From assembly GCA_963650165.1 (NCBI GenBank), contig CAVJKX010000002.1:1-64000 (forward strand): a stretch of 64,000 bases of DNA, given 5' to 3'. The first letter of the stretch is position 1, and each line of letters begins with the position of its first letter. Made by a program: the position numbers and the translations under genes. This document shows positions 31,853 through 41,650 of this stretch, piece by piece. The notes under the pieces were generated by a model. The model was not told the DNA's origin. It ran no database searches and saw only the letters and a list, made by a program, of their open reading frames with translations. Source of the stretch: F23-B02 sp963650165. GTDB taxonomy: Bacteria > Bacillota > Clostridia > Oscillospirales > Oscillospiraceae.

Positions 31853-32361
31853 TTAAGCTTCTCCAGCGCCTTCTCGTAATACTCCTTCGTGCGTGCGTCA
31901 AAGCACACCATGCGCACACGCTCGATCTCCGGATGCTCGAAAAGATACTCGGAGATGGTTTTTACCGCGATCTCCGATGCCTTGGAGAGGGGAAAATGAT
32001 AAACGCCTGTGGATATGGACGGAAAGTCCACGGTTTTGCAGCCGTTTTCGGATGCAAGCACAAGGCAGTTTCGGTAGCAGGAGCGGAGCTTGTCCGCCTC
32101 GCCGTTATTGCCGCCGTTCCACACGGGACCGGGCGTGTGGATAACGTACTTTGCCGGGAGCTTATAGCCGCGCGTGATCTTGGCCTCGCCGGTTTTGCAG
32201 CCGCCCAGCGTGCGGCACTCGGCAAGGAGCTCGGGGCCCGCCGCGCGGTGTATCGCGCCGTCAACTCCGCCGCCGCCGAGCAGCGAACAGTTTGCGGCGT
32301 TTACGATTGCATCGACCGCCTGCTTTGTTATATCACCCTGAATTATCTCTATTTTAGCCAT
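31849..32361 (-). CDS. Macrodomain protein (ADP-ribose-derivative hydrolase type)
   Basis: A 170-residue stand-alone macrodomain: MAKIEIIQGDITKQAVDAIVNAANCSLLGGGGVDGAIHRAAG, then YVIHTPGPVWN and SISTGVYHFPLSKASEIAV. Members bind ADP-ribose and remove ADP-ribose or O-acetyl-ADP-ribose adducts. The start at 32361 follows GAGGTG; it lies eight bases behind the threonine aldolase gene. Confidence 0.92.
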   Translation of the reverse strand: MAKIEIIQGDITKQAVDAIVNAANCSLLGGGGVDGAIHRAAGPELLAECRTLGGCKTGEAKITRGYKLPAKYVIHTPGPVWNGGNNGEADKLRSCYRNCLVLASENGCKTVDFPSISTGVYHFPLSKASEIAVKTISEYLFEHPEIERVRMVCFDARTKEYYEKALEKLK

Positions 32362-32369
32362 ATCGCACC

Positions 32370-33401
32370 TCAAAAGTTGTTAATATCGGAAATGAGCGCG
32401 TCAATATCGCTCTCCTTGCTCGCCCAGCTCGTGCAGAAGCGCACGACCGCGCCGCCGTCCGGCAGCGGTGTCTGAACGGAAAAGCTGTACTTTTCGCGCA
32501 GAGCTTCAAGCTGACGGCCGTTTAATATCGGAAATATCTGATTTGTCGGCGAGGGATAGGCAAACTCTATGCCCTTTGCTTCAAAGGCCGAGCGCAGCCG
32601 CGCCGCCTGCGCCACCTCGCGGCGGCCGATTTTGTAGTACAGTCCATCGGTGAACAGCGTGTCAAATTGCAGGCCGAGCAGTCTGCCCTTGGCGAACATA
32701 CCGCCGCGCTGCTTTACGATATAGCGAAAATCCTTTTTTATCGCCTCGTTTTTTATAACGACCGCCTCGCCGAAGAGCGCACCGTGCTTTGTTCCGCCGA
32801 TGTAAAACACGTCGCACAGCCGCGCAAGGTCCCGCATAGTCGGCGTACCCTCGCAGGCCAGAGCGCATGAAAGGCGCGCACCGTCAGCAAACAGAAGTAT
32901 CCCGAGCTCGCGGCACACTCCGCTGAGCGCTTCAAGCTCCGGCAGCGTATATACCGTTCCAGTCTCGGTTGGCTGCGAGATATATACCATAGCGGGCTGG
33001 ACGATATGCTCAAACGCTTCGTCAGCTCTGTGCCGCAGGACATATTCGCGCACATCGGCGGCATTTATCTTGCCGTCTGCGGTCGGGAGCGTTATGACCT
33101 TGTGTCCGGCGGCTTCGATCGCGCCGGTCTCGTGCACCTCTATGTGCGCCGTCTGCGCCGCCATGACGCCCTGATGTGGGCGAAGTGCGGCCGAGATGAC
33201 CGTAAGGTTTGTCTGCGTTCCTCCGACGAGAAAATGAACGTCGGCATCAAAGGCATTGCACTCGAGCCTTATCTTCTCACGCGCCGCGCGGCAGTAGGGA
33301 TCGGCGCCGTAGCCGGCCGTCTGCTCGTAGTTTGTTTCGATGAGCCTGCTCATGATCTCCGGCAGCGCGCCCTCGAGGTAATCGCTTTCAAACCTGATCA
33401 T
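32370..33401 (-). CDS. ltaE: Low-specificity threonine aldolase
   Basis: A 343-residue PLP enzyme of the beta-eliminating lyase / threonine aldolase type: ETNYEQTAGYGADPYC, FLVGGTQTNLTVISAALRP, FADGARLSCALA, and the PLP lysine in YIGGTKHGALFGEAVV. It cleaves L-threonine or L-allo-threonine to glycine and acetaldehyde. The start overlaps the ClpE-like gene by 4 bp. Confidence 0.9.
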   Translation of the reverse strand: MIRFESDYLEGALPEIMSRLIETNYEQTAGYGADPYCRAAREKIRLECNAFDADVHFLVGGTQTNLTVISAALRPHQGVMAAQTAHIEVHETGAIEAAGHKVITLPTADGKINAADVREYVLRHRADEAFEHIVQPAMVYISQPTETGTVYTLPELEALSGVCRELGILLFADGARLSCALACEGTPTMRDLARLCDVFYIGGTKHGALFGEAVVIKNEAIKKDFRYIVKQRGGMFAKGRLLGLQFDTLFTDGLYYKIGRREVAQAARLRSAFEAKGIEFAYPSPTNQIFPILNGRQLEALREKYSFSVQTPLPDGGAVVRFCTSWASKESDIDALISDINNF

Positions 33402-35752
33402 TCGCTTACCTCCACCGTTACGGCGCCGTTCTCGGCGCTTAAATATATCCTGCGGGCGTTCTCGCCGCGGCAGTCGATGATCTTCTGCGCGATGGCATCC
33501 TCAACGTCCTTCTGTATGGTGCGGCGCAGGTTGCGGGCTCCGTACACGACAGAGTAGCTTTTCTTTACAAGGTAGTCTGTAAGCTCCGGACTCCACGTCA
33601 GGCTTATGCCGCGCTCGGCAATGGCGTCGCGCGTTTCGCCGAGCATGAGCTCTGCTATGCTGCGGAAGTTGTCCTCGGAGAGGCTGTTGAAATATACTAT
33701 CTCGTCTACGCGGTTTATAAACTCGGGGCGCAGGAAATCATTGAGCGCTTTGAGTGCACGCTCTCTGCCCATGTCGCTGACCGTACCGCCGAAGCCCATT
33801 GCGCCGCCCTTTGTGTTGGAGCCTGCATTGGTCGTCATGACGATAACCGTATTTTCGAAATTGACCGTTCTGCCCTGAGCGTCGGTGATCCTTCCGTCGT
33901 CGAGGATCTGCAGAAGTATATTCAGGACATCGGGGTGCGCCTTTTCTATCTCGTCGAACAGAACGACGGAGTAGGGCTTGCGGCGTATCTTCTCGGTAAG
34001 CTGGCCTGCCTCGTCATAGCCGACGTAGCCGGGAGGCGAACCGATGATGCGCGAGACGCTGAATTTTTCCATGAACTCGGACATGTCGAGGCGTATGAGC
34101 GACTCCGGCGAGTCGAAGAGATCGGCCGCCAGGCGCTTTACGAGCTCGGTTTTGCCCACGCCCGTACCGCCTACAAAGATAAAGCTCGTCGGCTTGCGCT
34201 TTGCCTTGAGCCCTATGCGCGAGCGCTTTATCGCGGCGCACACCGCGGCGACGGCCTCGTCCTGGCCGACGATATGCTCCTTCAGGCGCTTATCGAGCTC
34301 GGCAAGGCGCTCAAACTCGTCCTCGCGTATCGACGAGGCCGGTATCTTGGTCCACAGCTCGATTATGCGTGCAAGATTATCGACCGTCAGCTCGGGTACG
34401 CCCTCGAGCTCGAGCGAGGCAAGCTCCTGCTCGCGCTGCATCTCCTTGCTGCGAAGCTCGGCTATGCGCTCGTAGCGCTTATCGAGCGCTTCGTCCGTGA
34501 GCTCGCCGCCGTCGGGCGTATCGGAGCTCATTAGTGCCTCGCGCTCGTAGCGCAGATCGTCAAGATCCTTCTGAAGCTCGGCGCGGCGGACGATGTTTTT
34601 ATCCTTGAGGTTTACATCGGAGCAGGCCTCGTCGATGAGGTCGATGGCCTTATCCGGCAGGAAGCGGTCGGTTATATAGCGCTCGGACATTTTGACGGCC
34701 TCGGCGCACATCTCATCGCTGATCCTGACGCCGTGGTAATCCTCGTAGTATTTTCTGATGCCCTTGAGTATCTCGACGCTGTCGGCTACCGAGGGCTCGT
34801 TTATGGTAACGGGCTGGAATCTGCGTTCGAGCGCGGAGTCCTTTTCGATATGCTTGCGGTACTCGGTAAAGGTGGTTGCACCTATGACCTGTATCTCGCC
34901 GCGCGAAAGCGCCGGCTTCAGGATATTTGCCGCGTTCATGCTGCCCTCGGCATCGCCCGCTCCGACGATATTGTGTACCTCGTCGATGACAAGGATTATA
35001 TTCCCCTGCTTGCGCACCTCTTCGATAAGCCCCTTCATGCGGCTTTCAAACTGACCTCTGAACTGCGTTCCGGCGACAAGAGCCGTCAGGTCGAGGAGAT
35101 ACACCTCCTTGCCGCGCAGCTTATACGGCACCTGATCGAGCGCTATGCGCTGGGCAAGCCCCTCAGCGACGGCCGTTTTGCCGACGCCCGGCTCGCCGAT
35201 AAGGCAGGGATTATTCTTCTGGCGGCGGTTGAGGATCTGGATAACGCGCTCGAGCTCCTCCTCACGTCCGATCATATTGTCAAGCTTCCCCGCTCTGGCG
35301 CGGTCGGTCAGATTTATGCAGTAATTGTCCAAAAACTTGCGTTTCGGCGGCTTTGCTCCCTCCTTAGGCTGCTGCTGAGCGGAGCTGTTGGAGCTTGCAC
35401 CGCCGCTTTCGGCAGGTGTATTGCTGCCGTTTCCGAACAGTCTGTTCAAAAACGGGAAGGTCGCGGTCTTGCCGTCGTCCTCTCCGTCGGAGTCCGGATC
35501 GCTGTCGGGATCAAGGCTCATATCCATGAGGCTCTCGACACCGTTCAAGGCATTCATCATTTCACCGCTGAGGTTGTCGAGATCCTCGTCGGATATACCC
35601 ATTTTTTCGATCATATCGTCAACGGGTTTTATATGAAGCTCGCGCGCGCATTTAAGGCACAGCCCTTCGTTCTTCTGAACTCCGCCCTCGAGCTTGGTAA
35701 TAAACACGACAGCGACGTTTTTGCCGCAGCGTGAACACATTTTTGCCTGCAT
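33398..35752 (-). CDS. clpE: ClpE-like AAA+ chaperone/unfoldase
   Basis: A 784-residue Hsp100. It has an N-terminal zinc finger (CSRCGKN at 6-12 and CLKCARE), a flexible Ser/Gln linker, then two AAA+ domains: GEPGVGKTAVAEGLAQR with VIDEVHNIVGAG, and FVGGTGVGKTELVKRLA with LFDEIEKAHPDVLNILLQILDDGRITDAQG. A UVR-like coiled middle region lies between. The zinc finger instead of a Clp-N domain points to ClpE. It unfolds proteins, probably for ClpP. No CtsR operator was seen, consistent with expression from the upstream operon promoter. Confidence 0.88.
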   Translation of the reverse strand: MQAKMCSRCGKNVAVVFITKLEGGVQKNEGLCLKCARELHIKPVDDMIEKMGISDEDLDNLSGEMMNALNGVESLMDMSLDPDSDPDSDGEDDGKTATFPFLNRLFGNGSNTPAESGGASSNSSAQQQPKEGAKPPKRKFLDNYCINLTDRARAGKLDNMIGREEELERVIQILNRRQKNNPCLIGEPGVGKTAVAEGLAQRIALDQVPYKLRGKEVYLLDLTALVAGTQFRGQFESRMKGLIEEVRKQGNIILVIDEVHNIVGAGDAEGSMNAANILKPALSRGEIQVIGATTFTEYRKHIEKDSALERRFQPVTINEPSVADSVEILKGIRKYYEDYHGVRISDEMCAEAVKMSERYITDRFLPDKAIDLIDEACSDVNLKDKNIVRRAELQKDLDDLRYEREALMSSDTPDGGELTDEALDKRYERIAELRSKEMQREQELASLELEGVPELTVDNLARIIELWTKIPASSIREDEFERLAELDKRLKEHIVGQDEAVAAVCAAIKRSRIGLKAKRKPTSFIFVGGTGVGKTELVKRLAADLFDSPESLIRLDMSEFMEKFSVSRIIGSPPGYVGYDEAGQLTEKIRRKPYSVVLFDEIEKAHPDVLNILLQILDDGRITDAQGRTVNFENTVIVMTTNAGSNTKGGAMGFGGTVSDMGRERALKALNDFLRPEFINRVDEIVYFNSLSEDNFRSIAELMLGETRDAIAERGISLTWSPELTDYLVKKSYSVVYGARNLRRTIQKDVEDAIAQKIIDCRGENARRIYLSAENGAVTVEVSE

Positions 35753-35769
35753 TGTTTATCCCCCAATCA

Positions 35770-36477
35770 TTAAAATATTTTATCGGCCAGATTGCTCAGC
35801 GCGAGGAAAAATCTGCTGAACAGGCCGTCGTCCAATGTCGTTTTTCCGATGATGTTGCCGCAGAAGCTCAAAAGCCAGCACAGGCATATGCAGTATATGA
35901 TGCCGCGTGCAAAGCCGAATGCGGCCCCTCCGTAGAGGTCAAGGTCATCGTTATCCCGTATGCGGAAGCGCAGTGCGAATATCTGCTTTATAATCGATAT
36001 GAAAAGCATTATCAGCGGGAAAAATATAAGCGAGCATATCGCATAGGCCAGCGCCTCGCTTCCCGCGTGAGCCGCCGCAGTCGTTGCGTCTATATCATAG
36101 TCTGCGTATATTCTCTGCGCATTGACGCTGTAGCTTTCAGCGCGGCGGCTGCTGAAGCCGAGGCTTTCAAGGCAGCTTTCGGTATACGGCGTGAGATACT
36201 CCGGGTTTTCGCTTATGGTATCCTCTATGCGAGTTTCGTCGATACCTGCGTGACGCGCGGCCTCTTCCTCAAGCTGCGAGTCCAGATATCCGGCAAGGAA
36301 CGGACGCAGCGGATACGCCATTGACGGCGCCGCGCTCGAGCCTATGACAAGCGCTGCCGATACTGCGATAACAAGTGCGGCAAAGCTTATCGCCGCGTTT
36401 ATCGCACCGCGCTTATAGCCGCGCCATGTACAATAGAATATTATTAGCAGCAGACTGATTTCAATTACAAATCTCAT
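35770..36477 (-). CDS. CvpA-family membrane protein
   Basis: A 235-residue protein with about four to five helices: IEISLLLIIFYCTWRGYKRGAIN at the N-terminus and YGGAAFGFARGIIYCICLCWLLSF near the C-terminus, the CvpA signatures, with an exported loop of ~90 residues between helices two and three. The family is linked to colicin V production and envelope stress in other bacteria; its function is unsettled. Six bases separate it from the DUF5711 gene. Confidence 0.8.
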   Translation of the reverse strand: MRFVIEISLLLIIFYCTWRGYKRGAINAAISFAALVIAVSAALVIGSSAAPSMAYPLRPFLAGYLDSQLEEEAARHAGIDETRIEDTISENPEYLTPYTESCLESLGFSSRRAESYSVNAQRIYADYDIDATTAAAHAGSEALAYAICSLIFFPLIMLFISIIKQIFALRFRIRDNDDLDLYGGAAFGFARGIIYCICLCWLLSFCGNIIGKTTLDDGLFSRFFLALSNLADKIF

Positions 36478-36483
36478 TTGTTT

Positions 36484-37473
36484 TCATTTCTTTATCACCC
36501 ATAAGCTGCCTCCGCCGACGGCTGCAATACCGCCGTCATCCAAAAGCAGCACCTTATTCGCACCCGGAGCTTTTTCCGAGTGCAGGAGCTTCCCCTCGCC
36601 GCCGTACACGCTCACCGTGCTTTGCGTGAGCAGCGCCATATTATCATTCCGGCAGCACAGGCTCAGGACCTCGCCGTCGGCAGATATACGTTTTTTGATA
36701 TCGAGGCTGTCGTCGAGGATGTACACGTCGCCTTCTTCGGCTGAGCCGTCCCCTCTCACCTCTATTATGAGCTTTCTGTCAAGTACCCCGAACGAGCCGG
36801 TAATTTTGCCGGGAAAGGAGCGCTTTTCTCTGATCCCCGCCCTGTCGCCGCAGACATACACACCGCTGCCGCCGATGCAGCAGACCCGTTCTCCGAGCCA
36901 GACAATATCGCGCAGTCCGGCACATTCAAACGAGCTGCGCTCTTCTTCGCTGTCAAGCGCAAATATGTGCAGAGCCTCATCGGTCAGCACCGCAAGTCTT
37001 TTTCCGTCCGGCGAGACGGCGGCTGCCGTAAGAGCGCGGTGCGCACTGTACCATTTATACACCGGCTTTTTATCCGGCGAGTACACCGTCACGCTGCCCA
37101 TGTAGCCGGGCTCATCCGTGCACAGGGCAAGGTACCCCGTTTCGGACAGTCTTGCGCTTATGATGCCGTTATCCGTGCTTATAAGCTCTCCGTCGGAGAA
37201 AACGAGACCGTGTCCGCCATCGGCGTAGGCCGCGGCAATGGAGTTATTCTGCGTCATGTGCACGGTGTCAAGCTCAAGCGCGTGCTCGAAAATGAGCTTT
37301 CCAGAACCGTCAAAGCATTTGACGCCGCCGCGTGCTGCCGTGAAAAGTCCCGCATCGCACATGGCGGCTTCATCGGCCTCGCCGCAGATAAAGCTGTCCG
37401 CAAGCTCCGTTTTTGCCGTGCATGAGCACAGAACGAGGCATATTATAACGGCAGTGATCAGTGTTTTTTTCAT
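36484..37473 (-). CDS. DUF5711-type beta-propeller lipoprotein
   Basis: A 329-residue lipoprotein (MKKTLITAVIICLVLCSC, lipobox VLCSC). The mature protein has repeated strand-turn-strand units with GYLALCTDEPGYMGSVTVYS and AVSPDGKRLAVLTDEALHIFAL, resembling a WD-like propeller of the DUF5711 family. It is probably outside the membrane; the ligand is unknown. It lies between truA and cvpA in the long operon. Confidence 0.7.
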   Translation of the reverse strand: MKKTLITAVIICLVLCSCTAKTELADSFICGEADEAAMCDAGLFTAARGGVKCFDGSGKLIFEHALELDTVHMTQNNSIAAAYADGGHGLVFSDGELISTDNGIISARLSETGYLALCTDEPGYMGSVTVYSPDKKPVYKWYSAHRALTAAAVSPDGKRLAVLTDEALHIFALDSEEERSSFECAGLRDIVWLGERVCCIGGSGVYVCGDRAGIREKRSFPGKITGSFGVLDRKLIIEVRGDGSAEEGDVYILDDSLDIKKRISADGEVLSLCCRNDNMALLTQSTVSVYGGEGKLLHSEKAPGANKVLLLDDGGIAAVGGGSLWVIKK

Positions 37474-37480
37474 CAGGTAA

Positions 37481-38248
37481 TCAGTCCTTCAGCATCATGA
37501 TACCGGCCGGACCTTCATACCACACTCTGTTTAAATACAAGCCCTGCGGCGGCATCGTCGGCCCTGTGAGCCTCCGGTCGCCGAGTTCGAGGAGCTTGGG
37601 GATATCCCCGGGTTCTATCTTCCCGTAGGACGCATACACCAGCGTTCCGACTATCGCACGGCACATGTTGTACAAAAAGCCGTTGGCGCAGACGGAAACC
37701 GTGATGAGATCATCCGTTTTCTCGGCCGTGCAGCTGTAGACCGTGCGGACGGTCGTCTTCGTCTGCGTTCCGAGCGAGCGCACGGCGGCAAAATCATGCG
37801 TGCCCTCAAAGGCCCGCGCCGCCGCCTTCATTCTCTCCATATCCAGCTCCTGCGGATAAAAGCAGGCGCGCTTTTCAAGGAAGGGATCGCGGATGTTCGA
37901 ATTGTGTATCTTATATATATACTCTTTTTTTATGCAGGAGGATATGGCGTTGAAGCGCTCGTCCGCCTCGACGGCATCAACAGCCGCAATATCGTCCGGC
38001 AGGCGCGAATTTGCAGCCAGCGGAAAACGGTCTATCGGTATGCGGCAGTCGGTGCGGAAGTTTGCGCAGTAGCGCAGGGCGTGAACGCCGGCGTCGGTAC
38101 GGCCGCAGCCAGTGAGCTTCACGGGATGTCCGCATATCTTCGAGAGTGCGTCCTGGACCGTGCTGCACACGGAAACGTCGTTTTTCTGCACCTGCCAGCC
38201 GTGATAGCGGCTGCCGTCATAGCGAAGGCGCAAGGCAATATTTCTCAT
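37481..38248 (-). CDS. truA: tRNA pseudouridine(38-40) synthase
   Basis: A 255-residue TruA: LRLRYDGSRYHGWQVQ, catalytic aspartate in LTGCGRTDAGVHAL, HDFAAVRS and NGFLYNMCRAIVGTLVYASYGK. It modifies uridines 38-40 of tRNA anticodon stems. It directly follows ecfT, the usual ecfA1-ecfA2-ecfT-truA order of Bacillota. Confidence 0.95.
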   Translation of the reverse strand: MRNIALRLRYDGSRYHGWQVQKNDVSVCSTVQDALSKICGHPVKLTGCGRTDAGVHALRYCANFRTDCRIPIDRFPLAANSRLPDDIAAVDAVEADERFNAISSCIKKEYIYKIHNSNIRDPFLEKRACFYPQELDMERMKAAARAFEGTHDFAAVRSLGTQTKTTVRTVYSCTAEKTDDLITVSVCANGFLYNMCRAIVGTLVYASYGKIEPGDIPKLLELGDRRLTGPTMPPQGLYLNRVWYEGPAGIMMLKD

Positions 38249-38258
38249 CGTTCCGCCC

Positions 38259-39056
38259 TCAGAGTCCGAAATGCTTCATGACGAAGATCACCGCGAGGAA
38301 CACGGCGCCGAGCAAGAGCGCCCATGCGTCTATGCCCTGCATTCTGAGCTGCTTCATCCTGGTTCTGCCCTTGCCGCCGTGATAGCAGCGGCTTTCCATG
38401 GCAACGGCCAGCTCGTCTGCGCGGCGGAAGGCCGACACAAACAACGGGACGAGTATAGGCAGCAGCGCCTTTGCACGCTGAAACAGATTGCCGCTGTCAA
38501 AATCCGCGCCGCGCGCCTTCTGCGCGGACATGATCTTGTCCGTCTCCTCTATGAGCGTCGGGATAAAGCGGAGCGCCATGCTCATCATCATGCTCATCTC
38601 GTGCACGGGTATCTTTATTTTCTTGAGCGGCCCCATCATTATCTCAAGTCCGTCTGTAAGCGCGATGGGGCTTGTCGTATACGTCAGCATGAACGTTCCG
38701 ACGATCAGGAGGATTATTCGCAGCGACATCATGACGGCGCGCTCAATGCCCTCCCAGGTTATTATCCAGCCCTCTATTACAGGCGTTCCGTCGGTGTAGA
38801 AGATATTGAGCACCGCGGTGAGGATGATTATTATGATAACGGGCTTGAGCCCCTTGAGCGCCGCCTTGGGCTTTATCTTCGATACCGCCATGCACAGCGC
38901 CGTTACGGCGATCACGAAGGCATAGCCCGCAAAGCCGACGGAGTTAAAAAGTCCTACTATATATATTACGACCAGCAGCAGCTTGGTTCTGGGGTCGAGC
39001 CTGTGCGCGACGGTATCGCCGGGGAAATACTGGCCGAGGGTTATGTCTTTAAGCAT
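38259..39056 (-). CDS. ecfT: Energy-coupling factor transporter T component
   Basis: A 265-residue EcfT of the shared (group II) ECF module: LDPRTKLLLVVIYIVGLF, RFIPTLIEETDKIMSAQKARGADF and RADELAVAMESRCYHGG, the arginine-containing coupling helices. It serves S components encoded elsewhere. It overlaps the upstream ecfA2 by 8 bp. Confidence 0.95.
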   Translation of the reverse strand: MLKDITLGQYFPGDTVAHRLDPRTKLLLVVIYIVGLFNSVGFAGYAFVIAVTALCMAVSKIKPKAALKGLKPVIIIIILTAVLNIFYTDGTPVIEGWIITWEGIERAVMMSLRIILLIVGTFMLTYTTSPIALTDGLEIMMGPLKKIKIPVHEMSMMMSMALRFIPTLIEETDKIMSAQKARGADFDSGNLFQRAKALLPILVPLFVSAFRRADELAVAMESRCYHGGKGRTRMKQLRMQGIDAWALLLGAVFLAVIFVMKHFGL

Positions 39057-39915
39057 TGCGTCCGGCCTCCTTTTTAAGCTTCAGGATAGCCTCAAGGAGC
39101 TGCTCGGTCGTGTATACCGAGCCCTCTATCGCAACGCCCTGCTCACGCAGAGCGGCCGCTATCTGCGTCGGCGCCGGAACGGACAGACCGATGGCCGAAA
39201 GCTCGTCGGGGTTTGAGAACACCTCTTCGGGCGTTCCGTCAAAGCGTATGCTGCCGTGGTTAAAGACGATGAGCCTGTCGGCTATCTTTGCGACGTCGTC
39301 CATGCTGTGACTGACTATGACGACGGTCGAGCCCGTTTTTTCGCGGTAATCGCAGATGGTATCGAGTATTCTGCGGCATCCGGCCGGATCGAGGCCCGCG
39401 GTCGGCTCGTCGAGGATGAGAACGCCGGGGCGCATTGCGATAACGCCCGCGATGGCGACTCTGCGCTTCTGCCCTCCCGACAGCTCGAGCGGAGAGCGCT
39501 CGAACAGCTCCTCGCCGACGCCGACGAGAGCCGCAGCCTCGCGCACGCGCTCGTCTATCTCACTCTCGGAAAGCTTCATGTTCTTCGGGCCGAAGGCGAT
39601 ATCGGCATACACCGTTTCCTCAAAAAGCTGATACTCCGGATACTGGAACACTAGTCCGACCTTGAACCTCACGTCGCGCGAGGCGCTCTTGTCGCCGTTT
39701 ATATCCACACCGTCAACGAGCACCGTACCGCCCGTCGGAACGAGCAGTCCGTTCAGATGCTGGATAAAGGTGCTCTTTCCGGAGCCCGTGTGGCCGATCA
39801 GGCCGACGAGCTGCCCGTGCGGTATCTCGACGTTGACGCCGTTTATCGCTATCTTTTCAAAGGGCGTATCCGCGCTGTAAACATGGCTCAGACCGCTTAC
39901 TTTTATATCTGACAT
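39049..39915 (-). CDS. ecfA2: Energy-coupling factor transporter ATPase EcfA2
   Basis: A 288-residue ABC ATPase: Walker A GHTGSGKSTFI, Q-loop VFQYPEYQLFEETV, signature LSGGQKRRVAIAGVI, Walker B LILDEPTAGLDP. It is the A2 partner of the shared ECF ATPase pair. The gene begins two bases from the ecfA1 stop and overlaps ecfT. Confidence 0.95.
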   Translation of the reverse strand: MSDIKVSGLSHVYSADTPFEKIAINGVNVEIPHGQLVGLIGHTGSGKSTFIQHLNGLLVPTGGTVLVDGVDINGDKSASRDVRFKVGLVFQYPEYQLFEETVYADIAFGPKNMKLSESEIDERVREAAALVGVGEELFERSPLELSGGQKRRVAIAGVIAMRPGVLILDEPTAGLDPAGCRRILDTICDYREKTGSTVVIVSHSMDDVAKIADRLIVFNHGSIRFDGTPEEVFSNPDELSAIGLSVPAPTQIAAALREQGVAIEGSVYTTEQLLEAILKLKKEAGRNA

Positions 39916-39916
39916 A

Positions 39917-40750
39917 TTATTTTAATTCCTTTGCGATTTCCTTCGCGCATTCGGTAACTCCGAGCGCCGTAAGCGGCAGATCAAAGCCGTTTTTGTTGAG
40001 CTCATACATGAGCTGCGTCGTTGCCGGCACCGTGAGTCCCTCGCTGTTCATGAGCTCGACCTGCGAGAACACGTTTTCCGGACTGTCGTCGGCGATGACA
40101 TTGCCGTTTGACATGACGATGACGCGGTCGGCCCCGATGCACTCGGACATATGATGCGTTATGAGTACGACCGTTATGCCCTTTTCGCGGCAGAGCTTTG
40201 TTACGGTGTCTATGACCTCCGCCCTGCCCTTGGGGTCGAGCATCGCCGTCGGCTCGTCGAGCACGACGACCTCGGGCTCCATTGCGATAACGCCCGCAAT
40301 GGCGACGCGCTGCTTCTGTCCGCCGGACAGCAGGTGCGGCGCGTGGAGCCGGAACTCGTACATGTCCACCTGGCGCAGGGCGCTGTCAACGCGTCTGCGT
40401 ATCTCCTCCGGCGCAACGCCGAGGTTTTCGGGCGCGAAGGCGACATCGTCCTCGACGACGTTTGCGACTATCTGGTTATCGGGGTTCTGGAACACCATGC
40501 CGACCGTCCGGCGGATATCCAGGAGCCTGTTCTCGTCGGCGGTGCTCATGCCGTCTACAAGCACCTCTCCCTCCGAGGGCGTGAGGATTGCGTTCAGGTG
40601 CTTTGCAAGGGTACTCTTTCCAGAGCCGTTATGACCCAGCACCGCGACAAAGCTGCCCTTTTCTATCTCGAGCGATACGCCGCACAGGCTCTCGATCTCG
40701 TCACCGGGGTAGGTGTAATGCAAGTTTTTTATGCTGATTATACTGCTCAT
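39917..40750 (-). CDS. ecfA1: Energy-coupling factor transporter ATPase EcfA1
   Basis: A 277-residue ABC ATPase: GHNGSGKSTLAKHL, VFQNPDNQIVANVVEDDVAFAPENLG, LSGGQKQRVAIAGVI, VVLDEPTAMLDPKG. The start at 40750 (MSSIISIKNLHY) follows AAAGGGAC and starts one base past the methyltransferase stop; the much longer ORF start would overlap that gene by 129 bp. Confidence 0.95.
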   Translation of the reverse strand: MSSIISIKNLHYTYPGDEIESLCGVSLEIEKGSFVAVLGHNGSGKSTLAKHLNAILTPSEGEVLVDGMSTADENRLLDIRRTVGMVFQNPDNQIVANVVEDDVAFAPENLGVAPEEIRRRVDSALRQVDMYEFRLHAPHLLSGGQKQRVAIAGVIAMEPEVVVLDEPTAMLDPKGRAEVIDTVTKLCREKGITVVLITHHMSECIGADRVIVMSNGNVIADDSPENVFSQVELMNSEGLTVPATTQLMYELNKNGFDLPLTALGVTECAKEIAKELK

Positions 40751-40751
40751 T

Positions 40752-41615
40752 TCAGTCCCTTTCCCACCGGCAGGTCGCACCGCAGGGCAGCACGAGGCCG
40801 GAATCGGTGACGGGCAGGCCAAGCTCGCGGCTTTCCGAGCGTCCGCCGAATTTTTTGGTGAATATGCTCTCCGTGACATACGACAGCACCGAGGGCGAAA
40901 GACCCGTGGTGTAGGAATTTATTATCACAAACAGCGGATCGTCGGACAGTACGCCCGCGCACAGCGACACGAAGGGCCAAAGGTTCTGCTCGAGCTTCCA
41001 CACCTCGCCGCCGGGGCCGCGTCCGTAGGACGGAGGATCCATGATGATCGCATCGTACCTGCGGCCTCTGCGTATCTCGCGCTCGACAAACTTTGCGCAG
41101 TCATCGACTATCCAGCGTATGGGCGCATCGGAAAGGCCCGACGCCGCGGCGTTTTCCTTTCCCCAGGCGACCATACCCTTGGCGGCATCCACATGGCATA
41201 CGCTTGCACCCGCCTTTGCGCAGGCGACCGTAGCCGCGCCAGTGTACGCGAAAAGGTTCAGTACGCTTATCGGTCTGCCGCCCGAGCGGATCTTCCGCAT
41301 GGCATAATCCCAGTTGCAGGCCTGCTCGGGGAAAAGGCCCGTATGCTTGAAGTTCATGGGCTTTACGTTGAACGTCAGCTCCCCGTAATTTATCCTCCAG
41401 CTTGCCGGAAGTCCGCCCTTGTCCCACGCTCCGCCGCCGGTCTGACTTCTGCGGTAGCGTGCATCACGCATGCTCCATCTGTCGTCGCTGCGCGGCGTGT
41501 CCCATATGGCCTGCGGGTCGGGGCGAACGAGGTAAAACCTGCCCCAGCGCTCAAGCTTTTCACCCTTTGAGCAGTCGATAAGCTCAAAGTCCTGCCATTT
41601 ATCCGATATCCACAT
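40752..41615 (-). CDS. Class I SAM-dependent (rRNA-type) methyltransferase
   Basis: A 287-residue methyltransferase. The SAM-binding motif is VLNLFAYTGAATVACAKAGA; the substrate motif is IIMDPPSYGRGP, as in the RlmI/YccW family of 23S rRNA cytosine-5 methyltransferases, though without the usual N-terminal PUA domain (the protein opens MWISDKWQDFELIDCSKGEKLE). The start is chosen after CAGGT; a longer ORF start has no site. It is the first gene of the ~10.7-kb operon ending at 30.87 kb. Confidence 0.8.
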   Translation of the reverse strand: MWISDKWQDFELIDCSKGEKLERWGRFYLVRPDPQAIWDTPRSDDRWSMRDARYRRSQTGGGAWDKGGLPASWRINYGELTFNVKPMNFKHTGLFPEQACNWDYAMRKIRSGGRPISVLNLFAYTGAATVACAKAGASVCHVDAAKGMVAWGKENAAASGLSDAPIRWIVDDCAKFVEREIRRGRRYDAIIMDPPSYGRGPGGEVWKLEQNLWPFVSLCAGVLSDDPLFVIINSYTTGLSPSVLSYVTESIFTKKFGGRSESRELGLPVTDSGLVLPCGATCRWERD

Positions 41616-41650
41616 AAATATACCTGACCCATTATAAATAATAGCATTAT